From PALSA-1336 sp038203095 (GTDB lineage Bacteria > Patescibacteriota > Doudnabacteria > UBA920): a stretch of DNA of 64,000 nt. Shown one piece after another: positions 7,179 through 16,217 of the stretch. Position 1 is the stretch's first letter, and every line of letters starts with the position of its first letter. The stretch spans positions 1 through 64,000 of the forward strand of contig JBBREH010000002.1 in assembly GCA_038203095.1 (NCBI GenBank), given 5' to 3'. The notes under the pieces are model-generated. The model saw only the letters and a list, made by a program, of their open reading frames with translations. It searched no databases and was not told where the DNA came from. A program made the translations under genes and the position numbers.

Positions 7179-10100
7179 TTAATTTACATCTATCATTAAA
7201 ATTTCAGGCACGTCTCTAAGCTCGGCTAACAACTCATTCGAAACCGCAACCAAACTTTGGGTTTTAATTTTTTTTGCATTTTGACCTGTACCGACTGACA
7301 AGTAAACCTGGGCGTTGCCTTTATTTTTTTCTAAAATTTCCTTAATTTTATTTAAGGCATTCATATTAGAAAGACCTGCCATATGCAAAACTACCTGCTT
7401 ACTTTTGCCCATTTCGTTCAAAGCCATACTGTATAGATCATCACTAGGCAACTCTTTTATATCATCTGCTATTAATTTAAATTCTTCATCTTTGTCGGAC
7501 AAACGGCCAATAACCTGGACTATGCAATCATCAGTTAAAAACTGCACGACTTTTTCCATAATTTTAGGAAAAACCAAAACCTCAATATTGCCCCCCAAAT
7601 CTTCAAGAGTAAAAAACGCCATCGGATCATTTTTTCGAGTTAAAGTTTTTTTAAGCCGTGAAATAATACCTCCCATAATCACCTTACCACCCAGCTCAGT
7701 AAGTGAGAGACTTTTTACGCTCCGCAATGTAGATAAAACATTTTTATAAACATCCAAGGGGTGCGCTGAGACATACATACCTAAATGCTCCTTCTCCCAG
7801 AGCAGCTTTTCCTCTTTGGTCGCGGGCACTGAAGGTCTTAATTTTAATTTGCCCATTTTTAAAGACGAACCGAATAAGGAATTTTGCCCTTCAACGTCCT
7901 GCTTTAAGTTTTCACGAACAAATTCCAAAACTTCTTCTGTGTTGGCAAGTAATTGGCCGCGTTCACCAAACGCGTCCAGCGCCCCGCCCTTGACCAAGGC
8001 TTCCCAGGAACGTTTACTAAAGTTTTTGGTGTAAGAACGGATAAGAAAATCTTCGAGAGAAGAATAAGGCTGAGAAGTGCGGGGTAAATGGTGATTCTCT
8101 GCGCTATCAATCCTCAACACTTCACCCTCAACCCTCGCTTGAATTATGCTCGCAATAACATCACTCCCCAAATTCTTAATTGCGTTTAACCCAAACCGAA
8201 TAGTCTTTTCATCCACAACCGTAAAATTTCCTAAGCTTTCATTCACATCCGGAGGCAAAACCGCAATCCCAAGCTGATCACATTCTTCCACAGCTTCATA
8301 AATCTTATCCTCATCACCACTTTCCGCAGTCATTAGCGCAGCCATAAATTCAACAGGGAAATTAGCCTTCATATATGCGGTCTGATAGCCTACGGCCGAA
8401 TAAGAGGCTGAATGTGCCTTGTTAAAACCATAAGCTGCGAAAGGTTCAATCCAGGTCCAAATTTGCTCGGCTTTTGAATGCGACCATTTGGAAGTATCCA
8501 TACAGCCCTGCACAAACTTAATTTTTTGCTTAGCCATTTCTTCAGGATTTTTTTTACCTACGGCCTTTCTAAACTTGTCGACCTCTTCCCAGCTATAGCC
8601 GGCCAAATCGTGGGCAATTGTTAAAAGATCGTCCTGATAAACTAAAATTCCATACGTTCGGTGAAGAATTTTTTCCAAAGCAGGGTCCAAATATTTAATT
8701 AATTTTTTGTCGTGCTTTCGCGCAATAAACTCAGGAATAAACTGCATAGGGCCCGGCCGGTAAAGAGCTATCATAGCCATAATGTCAAAAATGTTTGCAG
8801 GCTTAAGTTCCCTAAGATAACGTGTAATCCCCGACGAACCGAGCTGGAAAACACCAAATGTAAGACCATCAGAAAGTAATTTAAAAGTTTTAGGGTCAGG
8901 ATGAGGAAGGTTGTAGATATTAATGGATACATTATGGCGCTTTTGAACCAGGTTCACCGCCGATTCCAAAATTGACAAATTACGAATTCCCAGCAAATCT
9001 AATTTTACCACTCCAATTGCTTTACTGCTCGCGCCGGCGTCCAAAGAATACATATCGTACTGGGTAATAATTCGCTCACCGTCCGGCTCTTTTTGCAACG
9101 GCATATAGTCAGTCAGGGGAGTCGGAGTTATTACAATACCCGCGGCGTGCATACTCGCATGACGCGCGCAACCTTCCAATTTTTTTGCAATTTCCAATAT
9201 TCGATGAGTCTCAGGGTCACGGTCGTAAATTTCTTTAAGTTCCGGGGATTTTTCCAGAGCCTTTTCAAGCGTCATTAAAAAACCCTGCTTGCCTATGGGT
9301 ATCATTTTAGCAATTTGGTCGCATTTGCTATAAGGGACGGCCATAGCGCGACCAACATCGCGCACGGCGGCGCGTGCGGCCATGGTTCCAAAAGTTATAA
9401 TTTGCGCTACCTTGTCCTTTCCATACTTATCAGTAATATAATTAATAACTTCGTCTCGACGGTTGTCGGCAATATCCAAGTCAATATCCGGCGGTGTCGG
9501 ACGATGCATTGTCAAAAAACGCTCAAATGATAACTCATAATATAGAGGATCAACATTAGTAATGCCGAGAATTCGGCCAACAATACTGCCGGCGGCACTT
9601 CCCCTAGTGTTAGTAATTGCACCAATATTATGCGCTCCCGAAACCACGTCTGCCACCATTAAAAAATAGGTGTCGAAGCCTTTTTTTATAATAATATTAA
9701 GTTCATATTCAATTCGCTGTCTAATTTCTTCGGGAATTATTAACTCCTGTTTATCGTTGCCGACAACTGTATTTGAGCCACGCGGCCTTTCACTAGCTAT
9801 GATTCTTTCGTCTTCCCGCTGAACAGTTGTCAATGACGGAACCCCTTGCAATGTGTATGAAGCCAATTTGCCATACATTAACAAAGCTTTTTCGTAAACC
9901 ATCTTTCTTAAATAGTTCTCCGAGGTCATACCCTCAGGAATTTCCACCTGGGGAAAATAGCGTTGATCAATTAAAATTTCTAAATTACACATCTCTGCCA
10001 CTTTTTGCGTATTTTGCACAGCCTCAGGCAAATCAAAAAATAGCTCCATCATTTTTTGCGGGGAATGAAGTGACAAATCGCAACTGCGCATATCCAAACG

Positions 10101-10820
10101 GTCTGTGTCGCCTACAATCCTACCCGTGCCGATGCAAACCATAACATCTTGTGCCTCGGCGTCTTCGGGATAAATATAGTGGCAATCCGCCGTCGCGACG
10201 ACTGACAAATTATTAGCCTTGGCCAATTCAACCAAGCGATGATTGAGTTCTGTTTGGCGCTGATGATCCTCCTGCTGTGAAGGTTTAATATTCCTTTGTA
10301 TTTCAATAAATAATTTTTCCGCGGTAAAAATTTCCAAATACTTTTCCAAAACTTTTTGCGCCTCACCTTGAGATTTATTCATTAACGCGCGGGCAATTTC
10401 TCCTCGCTGACAACCGGACAGGCAAATTAACCCTTGAGCATGTTTTGATAACAACTCTAAATCAATTCTGGGTTTGTAATAAAAGCCGTCCAGGTGGGCT
10501 TTGGTGGTAAGCATTATCAAATTTTTATAACCTTCGTCATTTTGCGCCAATAGCGTTAAATGATGGTAATCGGCGTCAATTTTGCCTTCTTTTTCTCCCA
10601 TACCACGAGGCGCAACATAGGCCTCCAGGCCGATAATCGGTTTAATGCCGGCTTCTTTGCATGTGTTGTAAAATTCCACGGCGCCATACATTACACCGTG
10701 ATCGGTAATTGCCAGACTCTCCATACCCAATTCTTTGGCACGCTCAACCAGCGGCTCTATTTTAGACAAGCCGTCAAGTAATGAAAAATGCGAATGGCAA
10801 TGCAAATGGGTGAAATTCAT
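7179..10820 (-). CDS. dnaE: DNA polymerase III alpha subunit
   Basis: The replicative polymerase catalytic subunit. The N-terminal PHP domain keeps its metal-binding pattern (HLHCHSHFSLLDG, AITDHG, LSGCQRGE, TADCHY), which suggests an intact PHP site of the type linked to proofreading. The polymerase core contains PDIDLDIADNRRDEV and VVKLDLLGIRNL, the catalytic aspartate motifs. A C-terminal OB fold begins near GKVIMGGII. The start is the ATG at 10820. Two unusual in-frame segments stand out: one between about residues 325 and 370 (YGKLASYTLQGVPSLTTV onward), and one near residue 900 (EGEVLRIDSAENHHLPRTS). Their sequence resembles repeat-derived DNA more than the surrounding conserved core. 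At 1213 residues it is slightly long for DnaE1. Confidence 0.96.
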   Translation of the reverse strand: MNFTHLHCHSHFSLLDGLSKIEPLVERAKELGMESLAITDHGVMYGAVEFYNTCKEAGIKPIIGLEAYVAPRGMGEKEGKIDADYHHLTLLAQNDEGYKNLIMLTTKAHLDGFYYKPRIDLELLSKHAQGLICLSGCQRGEIARALMNKSQGEAQKVLEKYLEIFTAEKLFIEIQRNIKPSQQEDHQRQTELNHRLVELAKANNLSVVATADCHYIYPEDAEAQDVMVCIGTGRIVGDTDRLDMRSCDLSLHSPQKMMELFFDLPEAVQNTQKVAEMCNLEILIDQRYFPQVEIPEGMTSENYLRKMVYEKALLMYGKLASYTLQGVPSLTTVQREDERIIASERPRGSNTVVGNDKQELIIPEEIRQRIEYELNIIIKKGFDTYFLMVADVVSGAHNIGAITNTRGSAAGSIVGRILGITNVDPLYYELSFERFLTMHRPTPPDIDLDIADNRRDEVINYITDKYGKDKVAQIITFGTMAARAAVRDVGRAMAVPYSKCDQIAKMIPIGKQGFLMTLEKALEKSPELKEIYDRDPETHRILEIAKKLEGCARHASMHAAGIVITPTPLTDYMPLQKEPDGERIITQYDMYSLDAGASSKAIGVVKLDLLGIRNLSILESAVNLVQKRHNVSINIYNLPHPDPKTFKLLSDGLTFGVFQLGSSGITRYLRELKPANIFDIMAMIALYRPGPMQFIPEFIARKHDKKLIKYLDPALEKILHRTYGILVYQDDLLTIAHDLAGYSWEEVDKFRKAVGKKNPEEMAKQKIKFVQGCMDTSKWSHSKAEQIWTWIEPFAAYGFNKAHSASYSAVGYQTAYMKANFPVEFMAALMTAESGDEDKIYEAVEECDQLGIAVLPPDVNESLGNFTVVDEKTIRFGLNAIKNLGSDVIASIIQARVEGEVLRIDSAENHHLPRTSQPYSSLEDFLIRSYTKNFSKRSWEALVKGGALDAFGERGQLLANTEEVLEFVRENLKQDVEGQNSLFGSSLKMGKLKLRPSVPATKEEKLLWEKEHLGMYVSAHPLDVYKNVLSTLRSVKSLSLTELGGKVIMGGIISRLKKTLTRKNDPMAFFTLEDLGGNIEVLVFPKIMEKVVQFLTDDCIVQVIGRLSDKDEEFKLIADDIKELPSDDLYSMALNEMGKSKQVVLHMAGLSNMNALNKIKEILEKNKGNAQVYLSVGTGQNAKKIKTQSLVAVSNELLAELRDVPEILMIDVN

Positions 10821-10996
10821 AACAATTAACAATTTACGATTAACAATTTCCGCTAAGGGGTCCGCCTTTGGCGGAAACTTATTCCTAAGTTAATCGTCAA
10901 TTGTCAATCGTTAATCGTTCTAGCCTATCATACCAAAATTCTACCAACTTTGCTATAATTAAAATATATAAAATCAACAATAAAAATAATCCATTT
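10821..10996. repeat. Repeat-rich divergent intergenic region of dnaE
   Basis: It contains AACAATTTACGATTAACAA units in both orientations around a TCCGCCTTTGGCGGA palindrome at 10861-10875, making a larger foldback of about 100 bp. The same AATTAACGATTAAC text recurs near 21806-21905 and within thrS. GCTATAAT near 10951 may be the -10 for the downstream gene. Confidence 0.6.
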
Positions 10997-11869
10997 ATGT
11001 CTTTATTCAAAGATCAAGTCAAGCTGGGCTTTCAAGAAGCCGAACTTGAAACCCAAAAAACTTTAGCCGGGCTGCCACCTCTTATTAGGTGGCTTGCGAT
11101 AATTTTTACCATCATGATTATTCCGGTTTACTATTCTGCAAAAATTATTTCCCGAAAAATCTTAACAAGTAGATACTCCCAAGGGGCCCTTTACGCCAAA
11201 CCAAGTTTTACTAACCCAAAAAAACTAATTATTTCCAATGTGAACGTTGTGACCACCGGTAGCGGAAGTTTTGCCGCCGGAGTCAAAATCAAAAATCCAA
11301 ATTTAGATTTGTCTTTAGAAAACCTGCCCTTTTCATTTAAATTTTATAATGAAAAAAAACAACTAGTTTATACTTATGAAGATAAGTTATTTTTACTGCC
11401 CGACGAGGAAAAATATGTCACCGTTCCGACGTTCACAGCAATAGAAAACGTTTCCTTTGCAAACTTTGAAATACCAAATGAGCTTCCCTGGCAAAAAAAA
11501 TTAACAATTCCCAAAGTCCAGTTTTCTACTTCCGTACCCAACTCATACCAGCAAAGTTCGCCGGAGGCGTTTATAGTTGAAGGGGACTTTACTAACGACA
11601 GTCCTTATACTTTAAAAAGTGTTCGTTTGACATTTATTATTTTTGGCGCACAAGACAAAATTGTTGGCATAAGCCAGCGGGATGAGTTCACTGTAAGCCC
11701 TTTTGAAAGACGAGCGTACAAACAACTTTGGCCTTTAATTTCTGCTCCGGACATAAGCCGGGTTGAGGTCAGGGCCGAAACCAATACCTTAAATTCCAAC
11801 AATCTGGTTATTAATTCAAGCCCTTCACCAGCTTCCGATTTAAGCCGACCGAGGAATAAAAATAGATAA
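10997..11869 (+). CDS. Single-pass membrane protein with extracytoplasmic beta-rich domain
   Basis: A 290-residue protein with a soluble amphipathic N-terminus, one transmembrane helix near residues 30-52 (WLAIIFTIMIIPVYYSA), then about 200 residues predicted outside the membrane. The outer part contains two similar beta-sandwich-like halves, each with VKIKNPN or GDFTNDS type segments as in FxLYD or LEA-like domains. I start at ATG 10997 because the longer frame begins in repeat DNA. It precedes rodA and may belong to an envelope-growth operon. The family is not recognised with certainty. Confidence 0.6.
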   Translation: MSLFKDQVKLGFQEAELETQKTLAGLPPLIRWLAIIFTIMIIPVYYSAKIISRKILTSRYSQGALYAKPSFTNPKKLIISNVNVVTTGSGSFAAGVKIKNPNLDLSLENLPFSFKFYNEKKQLVYTYEDKLFLLPDEEKYVTVPTFTAIENVSFANFEIPNELPWQKKLTIPKVQFSTSVPNSYQQSSPEAFIVEGDFTNDSPYTLKSVRLTFIIFGAQDKIVGISQRDEFTVSPFERRAYKQLWPLISAPDISRVEVRAETNTLNSNNLVINSSPSPASDLSRPRNKNR

Positions 11870-11931
11870 TTCATCTTTATTGTTTTATTTTAGACAAATA
11901 CGCGTAAAAATAAGCAACAACGGGAAAAACA

Positions 11932-13032
11932 ATGCACCATCTTCTTAACCGATTCAAATATTTTGATCTGCCACTGCTGGCGGCCACATTACTGCTGGCC
12001 TTGGCCGGTCTCGCAATTTTGTATGCTACCACGCTTTCGGACAATTCCACAACGGTTTTTAACCGACAGTTAATTTTTTTAGCTTTCGGTTTAATTATTT
12101 TTATATTTTTAAGTCTTTATGACTATCATGCTCTGACCAAGTCAAACCGAATTATTTATATTGTTCTAATTTGTTTGCTTGTCTATCTTCTAGTTTTTGC
12201 CTCGCCTGTTAAAGGGGGCAAGCGCTGGATAGACTTTTCATTTTTTCGTTTTCAGCCCGCTGAGTTTGCCAAAGTAGTAATTATTTTAGGTCTGGCGCGG
12301 TTGCTCCATTTAGCCCGAGGTCAAATTAATTCATGGCGCACTATTACTTGGTCATTTTTTTATGCAATTTTGCCGGCAGCTTTGGTGCTGTTTGAACCCG
12401 ACTTGGGCTCGTCTCTTATTATTTTTAGCTTGTGGGTTGGCATTATCATGCTTAGCTCAATAAAAAAGAAGTTTTTGGCGGTATTATTTTTTATTGCGCT
12501 ATTTGGCTTGGGAGTCGGCTGGCAATTCGTTTTAAAAGATTTTCAAAAAGATAGGATTAGAGTTTTTTTAAACCCAGATTTAGATCCAAAAGGCAGGGGA
12601 TACAACGTTAAGCAGGCGACAATTGCCGTGGGAGCCGGTGAACTAGTTGGAAGAGGTTTGGGCAAAGGTGTGCAGAGCCAACACAAATTCTTACCTGAAC
12701 GACAAACCGACTTTATTTTTGCCGCCTCTAGCGAAGAAATTGGCTTTTTAGGTTCTGTTAGCCTATTAATGCTTTACTTTTTTTTACTTTGGCGAATATC
12801 AAAGATCATAAAAAAAACCAAGGATGATTTAGGCATGTATCTAGCCGGTGGGGCATTCTTTTTTTTCTTTTTCCATGTCGTAATTAATGTAGGCATGAAT
12901 ATTGGGCTTTTGCCGGTAACCGGCATTCCTCTGCCCTTTGTCAGCGCCGGTGGCAGTTCCTTAATTGCCAGCTTAATTCTGCTGGGAATTGTACAAAATA
13001 TTGCTGTTGAGTCCAAAGCTTTGCGCTTTTAA
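11932..13032 (+). CDS. rodA: SEDS peptidoglycan glycosyltransferase, RodA/FtsW family
   Basis: A polytopic membrane enzyme that polymerises lipid II into glycan strands during elongation or division. The 366-residue protein has about ten hydrophobic helices. Family hallmarks are GGKRWIDF followed by FQPAEFAKVV, the EPDLGSSL loop, RQTDFIFAASSEEIGFLG, and the C-terminal FVSAGGSSLI. A gap of 62 bases separates it from the upstream membrane gene. RodA and FtsW are hard to tell apart without a partner PBP; no PBP gene lies nearby. RodA is the likelier name from length and the DRIRVFLNP context. Confidence 0.9.
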   Translation: MHHLLNRFKYFDLPLLAATLLLALAGLAILYATTLSDNSTTVFNRQLIFLAFGLIIFIFLSLYDYHALTKSNRIIYIVLICLLVYLLVFASPVKGGKRWIDFSFFRFQPAEFAKVVIILGLARLLHLARGQINSWRTITWSFFYAILPAALVLFEPDLGSSLIIFSLWVGIIMLSSIKKKFLAVLFFIALFGLGVGWQFVLKDFQKDRIRVFLNPDLDPKGRGYNVKQATIAVGAGELVGRGLGKGVQSQHKFLPERQTDFIFAASSEEIGFLGSVSLLMLYFFLLWRISKIIKKTKDDLGMYLAGGAFFFFFFHVVINVGMNIGLLPVTGIPLPFVSAGGSSLIASLILLGIVQNIAVESKALRF

Positions 13033-13048
13033 TTACATCTGGTATACT
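13021..13048 (+). promoter_or_regulatory. Leaderless promoter of the zinc-ribbon gene
   Basis: TTGCGC at 13021 and TATACT at 13043-13048 are 16 bases apart. The ATG at 13055 follows the -10 box by only 6 bases. The -35 overlaps the end of rodA. Confidence 0.55.
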
Positions 13049-13054
13049 TAAATT

Positions 13055-13453
13055 ATGAAAAATAATATACCCTGCGGAGCGGGGTCCGGTTCTGCCGGAA
13101 AATCTTTTGACTTTAAAAAAATTATTGAATGGCTGGGCTTTGTTTTAAAGTGTCCGATTTGTGGGCATAAGTATAAACTGGAGCAGACTAAAGTTTTAGA
13201 GAGTGAACAGAACGAAATCTATAACGAAGCACGGATTTTAATCCACTCCGACTGCGTCAAATGCAAAAGCTCGGTAATGTTCAATGTTGAAATCCGCGGA
13301 CCGGAAGTCTTTAGCGTTGGTATGGTTACCGACCTAACCGGCAAAGACAGCTCCAAATTCAACAAACTCGGACCCATTAGCTCCAACGAAATTATCGGCC
13401 TACACCAGGAGCTTAAAAACTTTAAGGGCGATTTTGTTGCCGCGTTTACATAA
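13055..13453 (+). CDS. Small zinc-ribbon-like hypothetical protein
   Basis: A 132-residue soluble protein with two CxxC pairs (CPICGHKY near residue 32 and CVKCKSS near residue 68) spaced as in a zinc ribbon. The rest has alternating beta and charged segments, including RGPEVFSVGMVTDLTGKDSS. The Gly/Ser-rich N-terminus (PCGAGSGSAGKS) may be repeat-derived. It has its own leaderless-type promoter behind rodA. I do not recognise the family. Confidence 0.6.
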   Translation: MKNNIPCGAGSGSAGKSFDFKKIIEWLGFVLKCPICGHKYKLEQTKVLESEQNEIYNEARILIHSDCVKCKSSVMFNVEIRGPEVFSVGMVTDLTGKDSSKFNKLGPISSNEIIGLHQELKNFKGDFVAAFT

Positions 13454-13475
13454 TTAAACAACAAGAAACAAAAAT

Positions 13476-14099
13476 ATGGGGAGAAAAATTGTATATGGGT
13501 TTTTGGGCTTAATAATTTTCTTAATTATTGGCGCATTAGTAGCATATGGCATTAGTACAATCATACCGTTTCCAGCACCTATTTACTTAATTATTTTAGG
13601 GATTATAGTCATTTTAGGAGTTTGGCTTAGTATAAAATTTGCAAGTAAGAGAAATCAAGCTGAGCTACAAGCAGATCCGACTACTAGAGGTCATTTTTTA
13701 GCAGAAACCCCGAAATCACTTAGGTATTATTTTTTAGTCGTTGGTATATACCAATTGACTGTGGCATTCAGACTCCAGCCAAATCTTACAGCTATAATCA
13801 CCAGTCTTATCGCTTTGATATTTGGAATTATCCAAATCTATATTGCCATAAAATTTGACTCTGTGATAAAAGACAAAATTAAATTCATTATAAATTTCCT
13901 TTGGATTCAGCTTGTTTATTCTATTTTGTTGTTTATAATGTTGTTCTTTGTATTAAAATTTAACACCTTCTTTGCTTGGGCACTAATGGGAGAAGTCGCT
14001 ATTACTTTGTATTTAATTTCAAACTCAAAACGCATACACAATAATCTTTTAAGTCAGCAAGTTTCTGTGCCGACACCTCCATTAAGCCCGAACTTATAG
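13476..14099 (+). CDS. Hypothetical polytopic membrane protein
   Basis: A 207-residue protein with about six hydrophobic helices: a pair near residues 5-55, a hydrophilic loop (KRNQAELQADPTTRGHFL), then four more between 75 and 190, and a Pro-rich tail. No catalytic motif is visible. It is separated by 22 bases from the zinc-ribbon gene and probably co-transcribed with it. Function unknown. Confidence 0.6.
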   Translation: MGRKIVYGFLGLIIFLIIGALVAYGISTIIPFPAPIYLIILGIIVILGVWLSIKFASKRNQAELQADPTTRGHFLAETPKSLRYYFLVVGIYQLTVAFRLQPNLTAIITSLIALIFGIIQIYIAIKFDSVIKDKIKFIINFLWIQLVYSILLFIMLFFVLKFNTFFAWALMGEVAITLYLISNSKRIHNNLLSQQVSVPTPPLSPNL

Positions 14100-14519
14100 T
14101 TTACCACTTATGTAGGCTTTCAGCTTCCTGTCCGCTCAATCCGTTCAGCAACTTGACCAGACAATATCTAAACTGCCATTTAAGCGTCTCTGAAAGCCTT
14201 ATAATAATCGTAGCGACCATATAAACGCCTAAAAAATGTTAGATTTACGCCGGATATAAAGCTGAACAGATAAGCGGACACTGGAGTCGAACGACATAAC
14301 CAACCTGCCTGGACAAAATCCGGGCTTTTTGATACAATTATCAGGATTTATATATAAGGTTTTACTAGAGTAGGTAAGTAGACTGTCATTCCCAGGAGCC
14401 ATATTTGAAGGCTTCATTAGACAACAAAGCAATCTATCAACTATAAAGATAGGATCGCTTCTTTTGCCACAGCGATGACAAATTGAAAGCCGATGGTGTA
14501 AAATCAAAAGGAAACGAGA
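14100..14519. other. 420-bp gap with hairpins; possible small RNA
   Basis: No convincing gene. AGGCTTTCAG near 14113 is answered by CTGAAAGCCT near 14190. TATAAT stands at 14200-14205 on plus, and an intrinsic terminator follows at 14307-14330, so a plus-strand RNA of about 120 nt is possible. Further on, ATCTATC and GATAGGATCG form a hairpin 50 bases before rplY. A TAAAAT box at about 14501 may serve rplY. A minus-strand frame at 14229-14507 exists but has no coding features. Confidence 0.4.
14307..14330 (+). terminator. Intrinsic terminator in the gap before rplY
   Basis: GCCTGGA and TCCGGGC form a 7-bp stem (one G-T pair) around CAAAA, followed by TTTTT. It points on plus, ending a transcript from the upstream gap or from the membrane-protein gene. 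Confidence 0.65.
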
Positions 14520-15242
14520 ATGGATAAGTTACAGATTAAAGCCGAAGTTAGAGATGTAAAAAAATCTAACCCTCAAAAGCTACGCCAAGCAGGCTCACTG
14601 CCGGCTGTACTTTACGGCCACAAAGTGCAAAACGCGGCGCTCACGGTTAACGCCAGAGAGTTTGATAAAATTTTAAAAAAAGCGGGTGAAAGTACCATTG
14701 TTGAACTAATGACCAACGATGGTAAAACTCATCCGGTTTTAATTCACGACGTCCAAATCCATTATTTAACCAGCGTCCCGACCCACGTTGACTTTTACGA
14801 GGTTAGCTTAACGGAAAAACTTAAAGCCAAAGTTGTACTGGAATTTTCCGGTGAATCACAGGCGGTTAAGGCTATGGGCGGAGTTTTGGTTAAGATCTTA
14901 AGTGAAATTGAAGTAGAATGTTTACCAACCGACTTACCTCACAATATTACCGTTAATTTAGAAAGTTTAAAAACTTTAACAGACAGTATTCACATACGCG
15001 ATATAATAGCTCCTGCCAAAGTTAAAATTTTAACCGGTGCCGACGAAATGATAGTTAAAGTTCAGCCACCTCGTGACGTAGAGGCGGAATTGTCCGCTCC
15101 GGTTGTGGAAGACATTAGCAAAGTTGAGGGTGCAGCCGAAATTAAGCCCGATGCCGCTGCCGGCTCAACTTCTGAAAAACCTGAAAAATCCGCCAAGGGC
15201 GGATCCGCCTCCGGCGGAAAGGATAAGGAAGACAAAAAATAG
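14520..15242 (+). CDS. rplY: Ribosomal protein bL25, CTC-type
   Basis: It binds 5S rRNA in the large subunit. Residues 1-90 form the L25 domain (LRQAGSLPAVLYGH, HDVQIHYLTSVPTHVDFYEV) and residues 95-190 the C-terminal TL5/CTC beta domain. The last ~50 residues are a low-complexity acidic/basic tail. Two adjacent 15-bp palindromes of the TCCGCCnnnGGCGGA family (15189-15203 and 15204-15218) are translated here as part of SAKGGSASGG, so the tail has grown from repeat DNA. A GGAAACGAGA Shine-Dalgarno-like stretch precedes the ATG. A clear terminator follows the stop. Confidence 0.92.
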   Translation: MDKLQIKAEVRDVKKSNPQKLRQAGSLPAVLYGHKVQNAALTVNAREFDKILKKAGESTIVELMTNDGKTHPVLIHDVQIHYLTSVPTHVDFYEVSLTEKLKAKVVLEFSGESQAVKAMGGVLVKILSEIEVECLPTDLPHNITVNLESLKTLTDSIHIRDIIAPAKVKILTGADEMIVKVQPPRDVEAELSAPVVEDISKVEGAAEIKPDAAAGSTSEKPEKSAKGGSASGGKDKEDKK

Positions 15243-15250
15243 CCCATAAT

Positions 15251-15279
15251 AAATCCCTCCCTCACCGGGGAGGGATTTT
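15251..15279 (+). terminator. rplY terminator
   Basis: AAATCCCTCCC and GGGGAGGGATTTT form a strong stem with a short loop and a T-run, 9 bases after the stop. Confidence 0.85.
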
Positions 15280-15311
15280 GATAATACGAATACTTCTGTT
15301 ATTATGAAATT

Positions 15312-16217
15312 ATGGAAATGAAACCTTATTTAAAATTTAACCGGTCGCAAATCTGGGTTCTTGCAGTTGCAATTTTAGTGCTATTAGTAGGCGGACTTTA
15401 TTTTTATCATATTTGCCAAAATAACCCAAGAATAAATGACAAAGTTGAAATTGACGGGAGAGCCTATCAAAAGCTTGTCACCCATAAGGACCAAGAGCCT
15501 TTACCTCCCGCAAAAAATGGTAGGAATGTAAAGGTAGTAATTTTAATGTACCACCATGTTGGCGACCCGCCGCCCAAAGCCAGCCGTATGCGAAAAGACT
15601 TAACCGTTTCCACGGCTGATTTCTCGGATCAGGCGAAGTTACTAAAAATGGAAGGATATACCAGCATTAAACTTGGAGATATTTTAGCTTACAGCCAAGG
15701 CAAATTTTCTATGCCCAAAAATCCGGTTGTTTTTACTTTTGATGACGGCTATGATGATGTTTTTGTAAATGCCCTGCCAATTTTGAAACAGAATGGGTTT
15801 GTTGGCAGCTTAGCAATTATTACCAGGTACCCAAAAAGCGTAATGGGTGATAACTTTTACGCTTCCTGGGATGAAATTGCCAAAGCGTATCAAGAGGGCA
15901 ACGAAATTGTTTCGCACACCCAAGACCACTTTGACGGAAAAAATCCCAAATACTCACAAGATTTTATTTTTAATAATTTGACAGGCTCTGTTCAAGATAT
16001 TAAAGACCACTTAGGCTATACTCCCAACATTTTAATATACCCATACGGACACTATACTACCAATTATATCGACATAGCCAAAAAGGTAGGCTTTGTAATG
16101 GGTGTAACCATTCATGACGGCAAAACAGTGAGTTTAGATAACTTAATGGAGATTCCACGTGTCAGAGTGCATGGCGGAGAAACTTTGGGGCAGTTTAGAG
16201 CACGGGCCATGGAGTAA
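15312..16217 (+). CDS. Membrane-anchored polysaccharide deacetylase (NodB family)
   Basis: A metal-dependent deacetylase expected to act on N-acetylated glycans in the cell envelope. One N-terminal transmembrane helix (about residues 15-35) anchors a catalytic domain facing outward. NodB motifs are TFDDGYDD (catalytic base and metal Asp), SHTQDH (metal His pair) and YPYGHYT. The length is 301 residues. An ATG two codons in (15318) is an alternative start. The 3' end overlaps the convergent prmC by 23 bases. The natural substrate (peptidoglycan or surface glycan) is not shown. Confidence 0.88.
   Translation: MEMKPYLKFNRSQIWVLAVAILVLLVGGLYFYHICQNNPRINDKVEIDGRAYQKLVTHKDQEPLPPAKNGRNVKVVILMYHHVGDPPPKASRMRKDLTVSTADFSDQAKLLKMEGYTSIKLGDILAYSQGKFSMPKNPVVFTFDDGYDDVFVNALPILKQNGFVGSLAIITRYPKSVMGDNFYASWDEIAKAYQEGNEIVSHTQDHFDGKNPKYSQDFIFNNLTGSVQDIKDHLGYTPNILIYPYGHYTTNYIDIAKKVGFVMGVTIHDGKTVSLDNLMEIPRVRVHGGETLGQFRARAME

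Noticed and set aside
10901..10996. Upstream extension of the membrane protein at 10997
   Set aside because: The added residues derive from AATTAACGATTAAC repeats and a likely promoter region.
14229..14507. 92-codon minus-strand frame, and a tmRNA-like GTTCGACTCC string nearby
   Set aside because: The frame has no start signal or recognisable motif. The GTTCGACTCC string lacks flanking acceptor pairing and any tag frame.
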